Source: CAZAQK01 sp964535825 (GTDB taxonomy: Bacteria > Pseudomonadota > Alphaproteobacteria > Rickettsiales > SXRF01). From it: a stretch of DNA of 64,000 nt. Within the stretch, counting starts at the first letter, position 1; the number at the start of each line of letters is the position of its first letter. Of this stretch, positions 1 through 8,202 are shown piece by piece. The notes beneath the pieces are model-generated. The model was not told where the DNA came from, made no database searches, and worked only from the letters and a program-made list of their open reading frames with translations. Where the stretch lies: positions 124,001 to 188,000 of the forward strand of contig CAZHUC010000001.1 in the NCBI GenBank assembly GCA_964535825.1. Direction: 5' to 3'. A program made the position numbers and the translations under genes.

Positions 1-2
1 AG

Positions 3-350
3 GTGGAAGCGGTGTATCACCGCATTGCTACATTTTACAGCACCGCCTTCTACCCGTTCGCACTGGAAGGCATTTTCGGCAATCCTGAGATGAATCTGGC
101 AGATGGTTACCATCCGAATGGTAAGGGCACGGACGTAATGGTGGAGCAGACCTATGCGCTTGTTGATGCCGGCTTGCGCTGGAAATGGGAGTACATGCAA
201 TATCAGGAATATTACCAGCGCCAGTGGCAGAAAGAGACCTCTGGCAAAAGCGGACCAAGCGTGCCTACGCCGCCCCAAGGCGGTGGCTCATTGCAATTCA
301 AGCCAGAGCCACAGCCTGCCGATCCGTCTTTGCCTTCTGCTCCGCAGTAA
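3..350 (+). CDS. TesA-type SGNH arylesterase, C-terminal part
   Basis: The gene is cut by the left edge of the window; only about 115 C-terminal residues are visible and the true start lies outside. The stretch LADGYHPNGKGTDVMVE is the last block of the SGNH/GDSL hydrolase family, with the catalytic Asp and His in DGYHPN. The preceding FALEGIFGNP matches the FFLEGV segment of TesA-like esterases. The family is usually periplasmic and hydrolyses thioesters and aryl esters. The last 40 or so residues are rich in proline and glutamine and extend past the usual end of the family, so a disordered tail is likely. A 6-bp hairpin (CCGTCT/AGACGG, about 389-413) follows and may end transcription before thiC. 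Confidence 0.7.
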   Translation: MEAVYHRIATFYSTAFYPFALEGIFGNPEMNLADGYHPNGKGTDVMVEQTYALVDAGLRWKWEYMQYQEYYQRQWQKETSGKSGPSVPTPPQGGGSLQFKPEPQPADPSLPSAPQ

Positions 351-419
351 ACCTGTTGTCTAAACAGCCTGGGCTTTGTATGCTCGCCGTCTTAATTAAC
401 TATTCAGACGGAACAGGGC

Positions 420-2333
420 ATGACCAAAGCCAACGCAGCAAAATCACCAACTCAGGCATTTAACGTAACCACCGGCGCACTTCCTGCATCAAAGAAGGTC
501 TATGTGGGCGAGCAGCGCGTGGCAATGCGTGAAGTAGCGCTGTCGAACGGTCAGCCATCGCTGGCGGTATATGATACCTCCGGCATTTACACTGATGAAC
601 AGGCGAAGATCGATATTTACAAAGGCCTGCCAAAGATACGCCAATCATGGATCGAAGGTCGTGGTGATGTAGAAAGTTACGATGGCCGTGAAGTAAAACC
701 GGAAGATAACGGCCTGCATGGCGCAGCCAAAGGTGCAGCGGTGGAAGAATTCCCGAATGTGAATTTGCGCCCACTGCGTGCGAAGCCGGGCAAATCGGTA
801 ACGCAGCTTACCTATGCGCGCGCTGGCATCATCACTAAAGAAATGGAATATATCGCGGTGCGTGAGAATGAAGGCCGCAAGCTGACAGAGGCGCGCAGCA
901 AGCCATATCAAAAAGGCGAGGGCTTTGGCGCAAAGATACCAGAGATCATCACCCCTGAATTCGTGCGTGATGAAATTGCCGCCGGCCGTGCGATCATTCC
1001 TTCAAACATCAACCACCCTGAATCCGAGCCGATGATTATTGGCCGTAATTTCAAGGTGAAGATCAATGCCAACATCGGCAACTCTGCGGTGACCAGCTCG
1101 GTAGCAGAAGAAGTGGAAAAGATGGTGTGGGCCATTCGCTGGGGTGCGGATAACGTGATGGATCTTTCCACAGGCCGCAACATTCACAACATCCGCGAAT
1201 GGATCATCCGCAATTCGCCTGTGCCTATCGGCACGGTGCCGATCTATCAGGCGCTGGAAAAAGTGGGCGGTATTGCAGAAGAACTCACTTATGAGATTTA
1301 CCGCGACACGCTCATCGAGCAGTGCGAGCAAGGCGTGGATTATTTCACCATCCATGCGGGCGTGCGCTTGCCGTATGTACCAATGACGGCGAACCGTAAG
1401 ACCGGCATTGTGTCGCGCGGTGGTTCTATCATGGCGAAATGGTGTCTTGCGCATCACAAGGAAAGTTTCCTCTATGAGAATTTTGAGGACATCTGCGACA
1501 TTATGCGCAGTTACGACGTGAGCTTTTCACTGGGCGATGGCCTGCGTCCGGGCAGCCAGCACGATGCGAATGATGAAGCGCAATTTAGCGAGCTTAAAAC
1601 ACTGGGCGAACTCACCAAGGTGGCATGGAAGCATGACTGTCAGGTGATGATCGAAGGGCCGGGGCATGTGCCGATGCACCTTATTAAAGAGAATATGGAA
1701 AAGCAGCTGGAGCTGTGCCACGAAGCGCCGTTCTACACGCTTGGGCCACTCACTACCGATATCGCACCAGGTTATGACCACATCACCAGCGGCATCGGTG
1801 CGGCGATGATCGGTTGGTTCGGCACGGCGATGCTGTGTTATGTTACCCCGAAAGAACATTTGGGTCTGCCAGACCGTGATGATGTGAAGACCGGCGTAAT
1901 CACCTACAAAATTGCGGCACACGCGGCTGACCTCGCCAAGGGGCATCCATCGGCATACCGGCGTGATGACGCGGTGTCGGATGCGCGCTTCGATTTCCGC
2001 TGGCAGGATCAGTTCAACCTGTCGCTTGATCCGGAAACTGCGCAGAAATTCCACGATGAAACACTGCCGGCCGACGGCGCGAAAGTGGCGCATTTCTGCT
2101 CCATGTGCGGGCCTAAATTCTGCAGCATGAAAATATCGCAGGAAGTGCGCGACTATGCTAATTCGTCATTGCGAGCCGAAGGCGAAGCAATCCAGCTTGA
2201 TAAAAAGGAAACTGGATCGCCGCGCTCGCAAGGGCTCGCTCGCGATGACGTGGAAAAGGGAATGCAGGAAATGAGCGAAAAATTCAAAGCTGCCGGAAGC
2301 GAGATATATGTGGAGCAGAAAAAAGCAGTTTAG
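420..2333 (+). CDS. thiC: Phosphomethylpyrimidine synthase ThiC
   Basis: This radical-SAM enzyme converts aminoimidazole ribotide to hydroxymethylpyrimidine phosphate in thiamine synthesis. The 637 residues align with the family over their whole length, including GRNIHNIREWI, SLGDGLRPGSQHDAND, EGPGHVPMH and the C-terminal iron-sulfur motif CSMCGPKFC (C-X2-C-X4-C). The C-terminal tail is unusual. Between RDYA and GMQEMSEKFKAAG, which are adjacent in the family, lie about 33 extra residues encoded mostly by a palindromic repeat (2164-2250). The frame stays open through it and the conserved ending is kept, so the enzyme may still work. There is no room for a TPP riboswitch in the 69 bases upstream, and I see none. 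The ribosome binding site (CAGGG) is weak. Confidence 0.95.
   Translation: MTKANAAKSPTQAFNVTTGALPASKKVYVGEQRVAMREVALSNGQPSLAVYDTSGIYTDEQAKIDIYKGLPKIRQSWIEGRGDVESYDGREVKPEDNGLHGAAKGAAVEEFPNVNLRPLRAKPGKSVTQLTYARAGIITKEMEYIAVRENEGRKLTEARSKPYQKGEGFGAKIPEIITPEFVRDEIAAGRAIIPSNINHPESEPMIIGRNFKVKINANIGNSAVTSSVAEEVEKMVWAIRWGADNVMDLSTGRNIHNIREWIIRNSPVPIGTVPIYQALEKVGGIAEELTYEIYRDTLIEQCEQGVDYFTIHAGVRLPYVPMTANRKTGIVSRGGSIMAKWCLAHHKESFLYENFEDICDIMRSYDVSFSLGDGLRPGSQHDANDEAQFSELKTLGELTKVAWKHDCQVMIEGPGHVPMHLIKENMEKQLELCHEAPFYTLGPLTTDIAPGYDHITSGIGAAMIGWFGTAMLCYVTPKEHLGLPDRDDVKTGVITYKIAAHAADLAKGHPSAYRRDDAVSDARFDFRWQDQFNLSLDPETAQKFHDETLPADGAKVAHFCSMCGPKFCSMKISQEVRDYANSSLRAEGEAIQLDKKETGSPRSQGLARDDVEKGMQEMSEKFKAAGSEIYVEQKKAV
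2164..2250 (+). repeat. Palindromic repeat element inserted in frame in thiC (copy 1)
   Basis: This 87-bp unit (29 codons) starts with CGTCATTGCGAG and ends with CTCGCGATGACG. Its inner parts, GAAGCAATCCAG and CTGGATCGC, are also complementary, so the whole unit folds into a long imperfect hairpin. The same CGTCATTGCGAG...AAGCAATCCA arms occur at 8203-8232 and 8533-8569. Its position inside a protein gene, in frame and without a stop codon, resembles the Rickettsia palindromic elements known from protein-coding genes. Confidence 0.9.
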
Positions 2334-2361
2334 TTTTAATTTGCTCTACACAACGACAAAG

Positions 2362-3231
2362 CTATTTTCCAAATTTAGCTGTAGGGCTCCACTTGCCGCT
2401 CTTAAGTAGGGTATTCATTTCTTCAATATCTAAGTTCGAGAGAGCTTCCTTGCCAGAAGCTAAAATTTTATTTTGAATGTGTGGCATAAGAATTTCTAGA
2501 ACTCCAGTTATATCAACTCTTCCGCCAACATCTTGTACGAGCTTATTACTTACGTTTTCATTGTTAAAATCCCATTTTTTGAACTCAGCTGTAGGTGACG
2601 ATAAAGAACTAACTATACAGCCTGGGCTAACTTGTGAATCAAGGTGGGACACTCTCTTGTTAAGACGTGCTAATGATGAAGCGACATGTGCTCCTAATGA
2701 GGACTTTCCAGCTAACCGCTGAATTTTTCTAATTGCTGCAGAATCCAGCCATTGCCGTTCAATATGGTATGCTCCACTACCTTCGGAATTAATACGAACA
2801 CTTCGTTCTGCTGATAAAACATATTTTGCTATACTGAAATTATCATTTATCTCACTATTTTCTTGGTTTTTGCGATTAGTAATAATTATCATTACAGGCT
2901 GTTCTGCTATGTAAGCAACCAATGAAAAAGTGTGTGGGCAGACCGCTGGATTTTTCTGGCATATTTCAGTCAGGTGTTTATTGGATGCTGCTAGCAATAG
3001 GTGCATATGTTCTTCAATATTTCTCTCTTCTCCTCGAAGCAATTTTCTGACCCATTTAGAAATATCTTGTCCTTCAACACTTCCTATTCCTGAATAAGTT
3101 AAAAGCCCTTTTCCATCTTTTGCATGAAAGCGAACATGTTTAAGCGAATCATCATTTGTATTTGATGATAAGCGATGGTCGCACATTTGCCAGAGGCCGT
3201 AGCGAGATATAATTGAAATGTTAAATGTCAT
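2362..3231 (-). CDS. Hypothetical protein, AT-rich, possibly acquired
   Basis: I do not recognise this 289-residue protein with confidence. It has no signal peptide or membrane segment. The N-terminus (MTFNISIISRYGLWQMCDHR, then a GLLTYSGIG segment) resembles the start of Ntn-hydrolase-like proteins that begin with a strand, an S/CDxR motif and a later YxGxG motif; this is only a pattern impression. Its codon use is clearly more AT-rich than thiC on one side and the next gene on the other, which suggests transfer. It converges on thiC with 28 bases between them. Upstream 3232-3361 is AT-rich and shared with the start of the next, divergent gene. Confidence 0.6.
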   Translation of the reverse strand: MTFNISIISRYGLWQMCDHRLSSNTNDDSLKHVRFHAKDGKGLLTYSGIGSVEGQDISKWVRKLLRGEERNIEEHMHLLLAASNKHLTEICQKNPAVCPHTFSLVAYIAEQPVMIIITNRKNQENSEINDNFSIAKYVLSAERSVRINSEGSGAYHIERQWLDSAAIRKIQRLAGKSSLGAHVASSLARLNKRVSHLDSQVSPGCIVSSLSSPTAEFKKWDFNNENVSNKLVQDVGGRVDITGVLEILMPHIQNKILASGKEALSNLDIEEMNTLLKSGKWSPTAKFGK

Positions 3232-3346
3232 AGTATTATTGTATTAAATACTCGTATTCTTAATTTCAATCATCAAAATGATACTATATTTTTCAGTATA
3301 TTAAAGCTCTTCACACACTTGTCACACTGTGGGCGGGGTGGGGTGG

Positions 3347-3361
3347 TATAATTGGCTCGTT
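3347..3361 (+). promoter_or_regulatory. TATAAT box placed for a leaderless start
   Basis: A perfect TATAAT at 3347-3352 ends 9 bases before the ATG at 3362, so transcription would begin at or next to the start codon. No Shine-Dalgarno sequence is visible before that ATG. A TTGTCA at about 3319 is too far (about 22 bases) for an ideal -35 box. Confidence 0.45.
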
Positions 3362-4105
3362 ATGACCCATGAGGAATACAACCCAGAGACGCTCATGAAC
3401 CGGCAGAAGATCCTGCTGCATCATGTGCTTGCGGCGAACCAGAAGGATGTTGAGCAGATCGGCTATCGCGGCACGATCGCGCTGAATCGTGAAGACCATT
3501 GGAATTTTCTAGTGCGGGCGGATGGTTCGCTTATACTGGCCAACAGATTCGGCGCGGGCGAAGATGAGTGGGTGAGGGTGTTCGTGCCATATGATGCGCC
3601 GTATCTTAAAACGTTGGGCACGCACCCGCCCGACCGCTGTCGAGGATTAAAGAATATAATGGATGCCAAGGATCTGGAACCGGGGACGGATTATGAAGTG
3701 CTCGTTGTGTATCCCGATAAATTGAAGGATACCACGAAGATATGGATGTTCGGCGAAAAACCGACGGGGTTCAATGTGTTCATGCGTAAGGGTGCATTCC
3801 AGGACCAGTCGCTTAAGTTGCTTGCAGAACTGGCCGATTATCAAAGCGGCAAATATCTGGCTGGTTGGCGTGGCGCTGAAGATACCTATGCCAAATCATT
3901 CGCCGATAATGCATCAGCACCAGCAAAGCTGGTTGCCAACATGGTCAGGAACTCTGAGTTCGAACCGCATAACCTTTCAAGGACAGCTGCTCTGGCACAG
4001 AAGCATTCGATGTATGAATTTTCAACGCTACTGAATCGAATTAAAACTAACGGTGTTGACCAAGAACCTCCTGTGCAAGGCGGTGGCCAGGCGATGAGCT
4101 TTTAA
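3362..4105 (+). CDS. Hypothetical protein, first member of a local paralogue family
   Basis: Soluble protein of 247 residues from the ATG at 3362; an earlier in-frame start at 3329 would lie upstream of the TATAAT box and is less likely. I do not recognise a known domain. The C-terminal region (KLVANMVRNSEFEPHNLSR, then SMYEFSTLLNRI) matches the same region of the proteins at 4340-5107 and 5111-5926 in order and spacing: a helix ending in N-x-E-F, an acidic or polar stretch, then a Y/F-E/D-F-A-x-x-L-R-like helix. A central segment before it (QSLKLLAELAD) matches LQRLAVQALEKLAD in the second protein. No signal peptide or membrane segment is present. Function unknown. Confidence 0.7.
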   Translation: MTHEEYNPETLMNRQKILLHHVLAANQKDVEQIGYRGTIALNREDHWNFLVRADGSLILANRFGAGEDEWVRVFVPYDAPYLKTLGTHPPDRCRGLKNIMDAKDLEPGTDYEVLVVYPDKLKDTTKIWMFGEKPTGFNVFMRKGAFQDQSLKLLAELADYQSGKYLAGWRGAEDTYAKSFADNASAPAKLVANMVRNSEFEPHNLSRTAALAQKHSMYEFSTLLNRIKTNGVDQEPPVQGGGQAMSF

Positions 4106-4150
4106 CGCTTTCTTTACCCATATTTGTTAGGTCGGACTTATGGGGAGGTT

Positions 4151-4219
4151 ATGCGTATGATCAATATCATTGAAATCGTAAAAACCATTTTCTTGGAATT
4201 ATCCGACACTCAAGAGTAG
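4151..4219 (+). CDS. Possible 22-residue small protein
   Basis: A strong ribosome binding site (GGGGAGG) stands 2-3 bases before an ATG that opens 22 codons (MRMINIIEIVKTIFLELSDTQE). The peptide is a single short amphipathic helix with no known relatives that I can name. It sits in the 234-base gap between two paralogues. The very short spacing and lack of other support make this uncertain. The rest of the gap (4220-4339) is AT-rich and probably holds the promoter of the next gene. Confidence 0.25.
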   Translation: MRMINIIEIVKTIFLELSDTQE

Positions 4220-4339
4220 TGTATTAGGTTATTTTATCTTTTGTAAAACAACATGTTGATGTTGTTGTACGATTGTCATTATTCTTTAACATTCCTTTAC
4301 GCTTCAGCATGTTACCATAACTCAAAATAAGGCAGGGTT

Positions 4340-5107
4340 ATGGCAATATATTCACAAGAAGAAAGTCATGAGTTCGATCGCGCATTGCTCGCGGTGGTAA
4401 CAACACAGCCGGAAGTCTATTCCAAAGGGAAGCTGGCGGCTGACTATCGTGGACACAAGATATATCCGGCTATTGAAGGGCATACTAGAGATCCACTTAT
4501 CCATTTGCCAGAGGCAACGATTTGCGATGAAGAGAGATTGCTTGTTTCCGTGCCGACAAATCATCCGCTGATGGAAGCGCGTCATAAGGACAAATTACAT
4601 CCCAAGACACTGACCATCGCGCGTTTCAATACGGCACTGAGAAATAAATATGGCCTTGGGAGTAATGCAGTTTCTGTTTTGTCCGCGAATGGCGTGGCCG
4701 ATAAGAACAGCGAGGCCAGCGAATATAAAAAACCGCCCATGATGCTTCTGCTCATCAAGCAGGATGACCTGCAGAGGCTTGCCGTGCAGGCGTTGGAGAA
4801 ATTGGCGGATCCTGCCAAGGCAACCAGTATATTGGAACTGGAGTATGGTTATCAGACACTCCCATACGCAGAGCAGATAACAGACCCTGATTCAAATCTG
4901 GTCGCGATGATAAAGGCCATTTACCACAATGGCGAATTCGCAAAAGGCGACAGGGATATCGCCCGTATCATGCAGGACGCAAGCAAGAAGGGCATCGGTA
5001 ATTTTGACTTTGCCATTCTGCTAAGGGATCTGGATGATCCATCAAAGGCAAAGAAAACTCCTCTGCAACATGCTGAGCGTGATGATACACCACCGTATCT
5101 TGGATAA
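4340..5107 (+). CDS. Hypothetical protein, second member of the local paralogue family
   Basis: Soluble 255-residue protein with a start supported by AGGCAGG upstream. It shares a layout with its downstream neighbour: a strand with VPTNHPLMEA, a helix with LRNKYGL, a strand MMLLLIKQDDLQRLAVQALEKLAD, and the C-terminal block DPDSNLVAMIKAIYHNGEFA followed by NFDFAILLRDL. The neighbour has VPVDAPELEG, LQKRYGL, LVFSRAAYKRLAIGMLEKLA and DPNSPTYAHLKAIVENARL then YEFAAAMREI at matching positions. The two genes are 3 bases apart and surely co-transcribed. No known domain, signal peptide or membrane helix is visible. Confidence 0.75.
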   Translation: MAIYSQEESHEFDRALLAVVTTQPEVYSKGKLAADYRGHKIYPAIEGHTRDPLIHLPEATICDEERLLVSVPTNHPLMEARHKDKLHPKTLTIARFNTALRNKYGLGSNAVSVLSANGVADKNSEASEYKKPPMMLLLIKQDDLQRLAVQALEKLADPAKATSILELEYGYQTLPYAEQITDPDSNLVAMIKAIYHNGEFAKGDRDIARIMQDASKKGIGNFDFAILLRDLDDPSKAKKTPLQHAERDDTPPYLG

Positions 5108-5110
5108 AAA

Positions 5111-5926
5111 ATGTCAGCACCAGTAAATTTTTCACCCGCAGCAGATGACCATTTTCCGGAGTTGGATAGTGTGGTGCTCAAGCTGATACTGGGTGGTAAG
5201 CCCCCGGAAGAAGCATCGCATGCTAACTGGGCGTTTCGTCATTTTCATAACACGGTGGAAATGCGTGCGGTCACACGTTCCAGCACGGGCAAGCATCGTC
5301 AGAATATGCGTATTCATCAGTTGCCTCTCGACGTGATAAATTACGCAAGTAATTATGTGATGCTTCATGTGCCGGTAGATGCGCCGGAGCTCGAAGGCCT
5401 CAAGCCATTCAGGAAAGATGTGGGTGAGCTATTCACCGAGCAGCTGCAAAAACGATATGGTCTTGCAGAGCGTCATAACTACACCGTGTACCATGTGGCC
5501 CATCCCCAGAGCAAACTCAAGGAGCTTGGGAAGAAATTGATAATGATGGACCCGACCAATGAGTACACGTTGGTCTTTTCCAGAGCTGCGTATAAGAGAC
5601 TGGCGATAGGTATGCTGGAAAAATTAGCGTCTGGGAATGCAGACAAATTATGGAACTCTGAAGCAAGAGGGCAAGCCGCTTCCGAATATAAAGATCCCAA
5701 TAGCCCAACCTATGCACATCTTAAGGCAATCGTTGAGAATGCACGGCTTGATGCAGATGATGTGCGCACCGTGATAGAAGCTGCATTGAAACAAAATAAT
5801 TATGAATTTGCTGCGGCCATGCGGGAAATTGCAGCAGAGTTATTTCCTAAAGCAGGCTTCAAGCACCGCGCTGCTATTCTGGCAGAGAATAGAGAGAAGG
5901 GGATAGGTGGCCAATCCCCGGCCTAA
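5111..5926 (+). CDS. Hypothetical protein, third member of the local paralogue family
   Basis: Soluble 271-residue protein starting 3 bases after the previous stop. It matches the previous protein block by block (see that entry). The C-terminus is longer and basic (KAGFKHRAAILAENREKG). The last 87 bases overlap a convergent membrane-protein gene (5840-6160); both reading frames stay open through the overlap, which is unusual for a pair of unrelated genes. Function unknown; the family appears to be lineage-specific. Confidence 0.75.
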   Translation: MSAPVNFSPAADDHFPELDSVVLKLILGGKPPEEASHANWAFRHFHNTVEMRAVTRSSTGKHRQNMRIHQLPLDVINYASNYVMLHVPVDAPELEGLKPFRKDVGELFTEQLQKRYGLAERHNYTVYHVAHPQSKLKELGKKLIMMDPTNEYTLVFSRAAYKRLAIGMLEKLASGNADKLWNSEARGQAASEYKDPNSPTYAHLKAIVENARLDADDVRTVIEAALKQNNYEFAAAMREIAAELFPKAGFKHRAAILAENREKGIGGQSPA

Positions 5927-6160
5927 TGCCAGCCCGCCATCCATATATTTGCGTTTGTGGGTTTCCCTGGCCTTATTCCAGCTGCGTTCATGCAGGTTGA
6001 AGAACACGGTCTGCACCAGCGGCTCAATGATCCCGATGGAAAGGGCGATCGCCCAGTTGCCAGTGAGTATAAAAGCCACGGCGATAGCAACGGTGAAGTG
6101 CATCAGGCAGTAGGTGATTGTTTTTGCCAGAGTTTCATGGCTGAATATCAATTTTCCCAT
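5840..6160 (-). CDS. DUF2061 family small membrane protein
   Basis: The segment ETLAKTITYCLMHFTVAIAV, a second hydrophobic helix (WAIALSIGIIEPLVQTVFF) and NLHERSWNK are the full DUF2061 pattern: two membrane helices and a cytoplasmic H-E-R-x-W end. Function of the family is unknown. GAGG precedes the ATG. Residues after about 70 (GGLALGRGLATYPLL...) go beyond the usual end of the family and lie in the overlap with the convergent gene, so this tail may be a recent read-through extension. A Fur-box-like palindrome lies 43-57 bases upstream. Confidence 0.8.
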   Translation of the reverse strand: MGKLIFSHETLAKTITYCLMHFTVAIAVAFILTGNWAIALSIGIIEPLVQTVFFNLHERSWNKARETHKRKYMDGGLALGRGLATYPLLSILCQNSSAVLEACFRK

Positions 6161-6202
6161 AAAGAACCTCGATCCTTAATATATTAACCATTATACAGCA
6201 AA

Positions 6203-6217
6203 TAAGAATCATTCTCA
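6203..6217. promoter_or_regulatory. Fur-box-like 7-1-7 palindrome upstream of the DUF2061 gene
   Basis: TAAGAATCATTCTCA is a 7-1-7 inverted repeat with one mismatch and is close to the classic TGAGAATCATTCTCA form of Fur sites. It lies between the divergent DUF2061 gene and the gene at 6325. AT-rich sequence around it could hold promoters for both. Confidence 0.5.
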
Positions 6218-6324
6218 ATATAAATGCATCCATTAAGCTAATTGTAATAGAATTGTCATACACTTCTTGAATAAATGGCCTAAAATCAGCTAAATACACG
6301 GGTCAAACCGTGGAGTATTTTGTT

Positions 6325-6870
6325 GTGAGCAGAAAAATGTCACAGGTTAAAGAATATACTGTTGAGGAACTCGAGCAGAAATATCAGGCGATCACCTCGC
6401 TTTTTGATAGTGCCGAGGCATTGGTGGTAACGGTTGAGAGCGAGCTGGTGAAAGACCCGGAAGTACAGCTTTCAGCAGTTGAGCCGCTTATCAACGATAT
6501 GAGCGATGCTGCCGATGTGCTTACCGAGGAATTCGTGCTTATCGCTGAAAGCCAGAAGAAAAAGATCCAGTCCCGCGCCAATAAGAAGCGTGTGGAAGCT
6601 GCTATTCGCAAACTTTATGTTGCCATTCATGATTACGAGATGCGCGTAAAGGATTCTGCGAAGAAGGCGCATGGTGCGATCATGAATATCGCTGATCCTA
6701 TCGTGACCAAGATCAAACGTCAGGTAGAAGAGATCGTGATTATTTTCCTGGAATTCATGCAGCTTTCATTACATAGCCTCATGACCACGGCCGATCTTGA
6801 TGCGCTAAAGGTGCGTGATGCCCGCGTAGCACTGATGATGCACCAGCAGGCACTCAGCCAGCAGCAATAA
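6325..6870 (+). CDS. Hypothetical helical protein
   Basis: Protein of 181 residues, almost entirely predicted helix with many charged residues (EELEQKYQAITSLFDSAEAL, SQKKKIQSRANKKRVEAAIR), so coiled-coil is likely. The hydrophobic stretch VEEIVIIFLEFMQLSLHSLM near residue 145 could be an amphipathic or membrane-binding helix. The GTG at 6325 is preferred because GGAG lies 9 bases before it; an ATG at 6337 is the alternative. It is followed after 7 bases by the next gene. Not recognised. Confidence 0.65.
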   Translation: MSRKMSQVKEYTVEELEQKYQAITSLFDSAEALVVTVESELVKDPEVQLSAVEPLINDMSDAADVLTEEFVLIAESQKKKIQSRANKKRVEAAIRKLYVAIHDYEMRVKDSAKKAHGAIMNIADPIVTKIKRQVEEIVIIFLEFMQLSLHSLMTTADLDALKVRDARVALMMHQQALSQQQ

Positions 6871-6877
6871 TATTCCC

Positions 6878-7540
6878 GTGGCACGTTACAAAGGGGATGA
6901 TGAAGAGTCGAACCGCCCAAGACGTTCCTTGAAACTTTCAGAAGAAGAAAAATCATTCGTAGCAGATTTGCAGACTGTTGCCATGCTACGGGCGCGCCCT
7001 TACTTCAAAATGGATTCGGGTGATGGCGAACCTCATGACCTGCCACCCGATGATCCGGCGGTGCTAGCTCCCTTGCAAAAGCAGTTAGAAGCCCTGCAGA
7101 AGAAGGAAGGGCCGCGCATGATCATGGTTATTAACCCAGAAAAATTTATTGGCGCAGACTATCAGCAATTTGATGTAGCGCTGCTGCGTGATGCCTTACA
7201 GCGTCGGGGTGTTGATTTTGAAATGCTGGATGAGCCGTTCGCCCGTTCCCGCGACGGCAGGCAACCACCTTTATACCTTGCGGCGGTCAATCCTTTGCAA
7301 TTAAGGACGCTGCTTACTGCGGCAGAGCCTCTGATAGAAAAGATCAGGGCACATGAAAAGACCGTGCCCATGAAAACGGATAGTTCAGGCAGCAACATGG
7401 AAGCACGCGAACCGCTGGACCAAAGAGATCGCTCAAAGCTTGGTGACCTGGAGTATTCGATCAACCAGTTGTTTCCACTAAGTCATGTGGACCGTCAGGA
7501 TGCCCGGGGTGCGGATGGCAAGGGGCAGGGCAGGGTATAG
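6878..7540 (+). CDS. Hypothetical protein, possible distant fourth paralogue
   Basis: Protein of 220 residues starting at a GTG 7 bases after the previous stop; no clear ribosome binding site, so coupling is likely. The N-terminal 45 residues are charged. The middle (MIMVINPEKFIGADYQQFDV, LLRDALQRRGVDFEML, then PLYLAAVNPLQLRTLLTAAE) follows the same strand-helix-strand-helix order as the central parts of the proteins at 4340 and 5111, so it may be a shortened relative. The C-terminus is basic and glycine-rich. Function unknown. A terminator follows. Confidence 0.6.
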   Translation: MARYKGDDEESNRPRRSLKLSEEEKSFVADLQTVAMLRARPYFKMDSGDGEPHDLPPDDPAVLAPLQKQLEALQKKEGPRMIMVINPEKFIGADYQQFDVALLRDALQRRGVDFEMLDEPFARSRDGRQPPLYLAAVNPLQLRTLLTAAEPLIEKIRAHEKTVPMKTDSSGSNMEAREPLDQRDRSKLGDLEYSINQLFPLSHVDRQDARGADGKGQGRV

Positions 7541-7563
7541 CTCGCCGTACGATAATAGTTAAG

Positions 7564-7587
7564 AGCCGCATCAAGCGGCTTTTTTTA
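7564..7587 (+). terminator. Rho-independent terminator
   Basis: Stem AGCCGC/GCGGCT with a 5-base loop, followed by seven T. It closes the 6325-7540 transcript. Confidence 0.85.
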
Positions 7588-7694
7588 TGTATAGGCATTA
7601 GATACAATGGCTTAACAAGTTAAATGTAATAAAACTGTAACGTTTTAACGCAATAAAACAGGCTATAATTGTCCTTAATAATACGGAGGATACA

Positions 7695-8153
7695 ATGAGC
7701 ATACATGATGAAAAAAATGATGACGAATATGACGCGATACCTGGTCGCGGTCACCCTGAAAAATTAATAGGTGGCAGAGCAAGCAGTCCAGCAAGGCTTC
7801 ACTATATGGAGGATATTGCTGCGCCTGGCCCAAAATCAATATTGGATCAGGTCATTGCTCGTGAACAGGCTGAACGCAAAAGAGCTGAAAAAGCAGAATA
7901 TTACGCAGCAGACAGTGATCGTGGCGCAGCTGGTCATGAAACTAGGGGAAGAGATGCCGCTGAGCCGCCACTTGATGTAGAGCTTGGCAAATATGATAGT
8001 AGGGGTGGCAGATCGGCAGAGGATGATTTTCAGCTACCAGGAAAGTTGGAACATCGGCTTCGCAAGGCTAATGGTGGCAAGCAAAAACTTACAGCTGAAG
8101 AGCGACGCAAACAGCATCTCAATATGCCGGATGGCAACCATCACAGCCGCTAA
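7695..8153 (+). CDS. Hypothetical charged, probably disordered protein
   Basis: Protein of 152 residues with a good ribosome binding site (GGAGG, 7 bases before ATG). It is rich in Asp, Glu, Lys, Arg and Gly with few hydrophobic residues (REQAERKRAEKAEYYAADSD), so most of it is likely disordered. No signal peptide or known domain. It forms its own transcription unit between two terminators (7564-7587 and 8173-8200). Not recognised. Confidence 0.6.
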   Translation: MSIHDEKNDDEYDAIPGRGHPEKLIGGRASSPARLHYMEDIAAPGPKSILDQVIAREQAERKRAEKAEYYAADSDRGAAGHETRGRDAAEPPLDVELGKYDSRGGRSAEDDFQLPGKLEHRLRKANGGKQKLTAEERRKQHLNMPDGNHHSR

Positions 8154-8172
8154 TATAATTCGGTGAATAAAA

Positions 8173-8200
8173 AAAAGGGAGTCCGGATGGACTCCCTTTT
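8173..8200. terminator. Bidirectional terminator
   Basis: A perfect 12-bp stem (AAAAGGGAGTCC / GGACTCCCTTTT) with a 4-base GGAT loop. The A-run and T-run let it work for the 7695 gene and for the GIY-YIG gene coming from the other side. Confidence 0.85.
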
Positions 8201-8202
8201 CT

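Noticed and set aside
351..419. TPP riboswitch before thiC
   Set aside because: Only 69 bases lie between the genes and no CUGAGA-type conserved element is present.
1527..2093. 188-codon minus-strand frame inside thiC
   Set aside because: Antisense shadow; no ribosome binding site and no family match, while thiC is fully conserved there.
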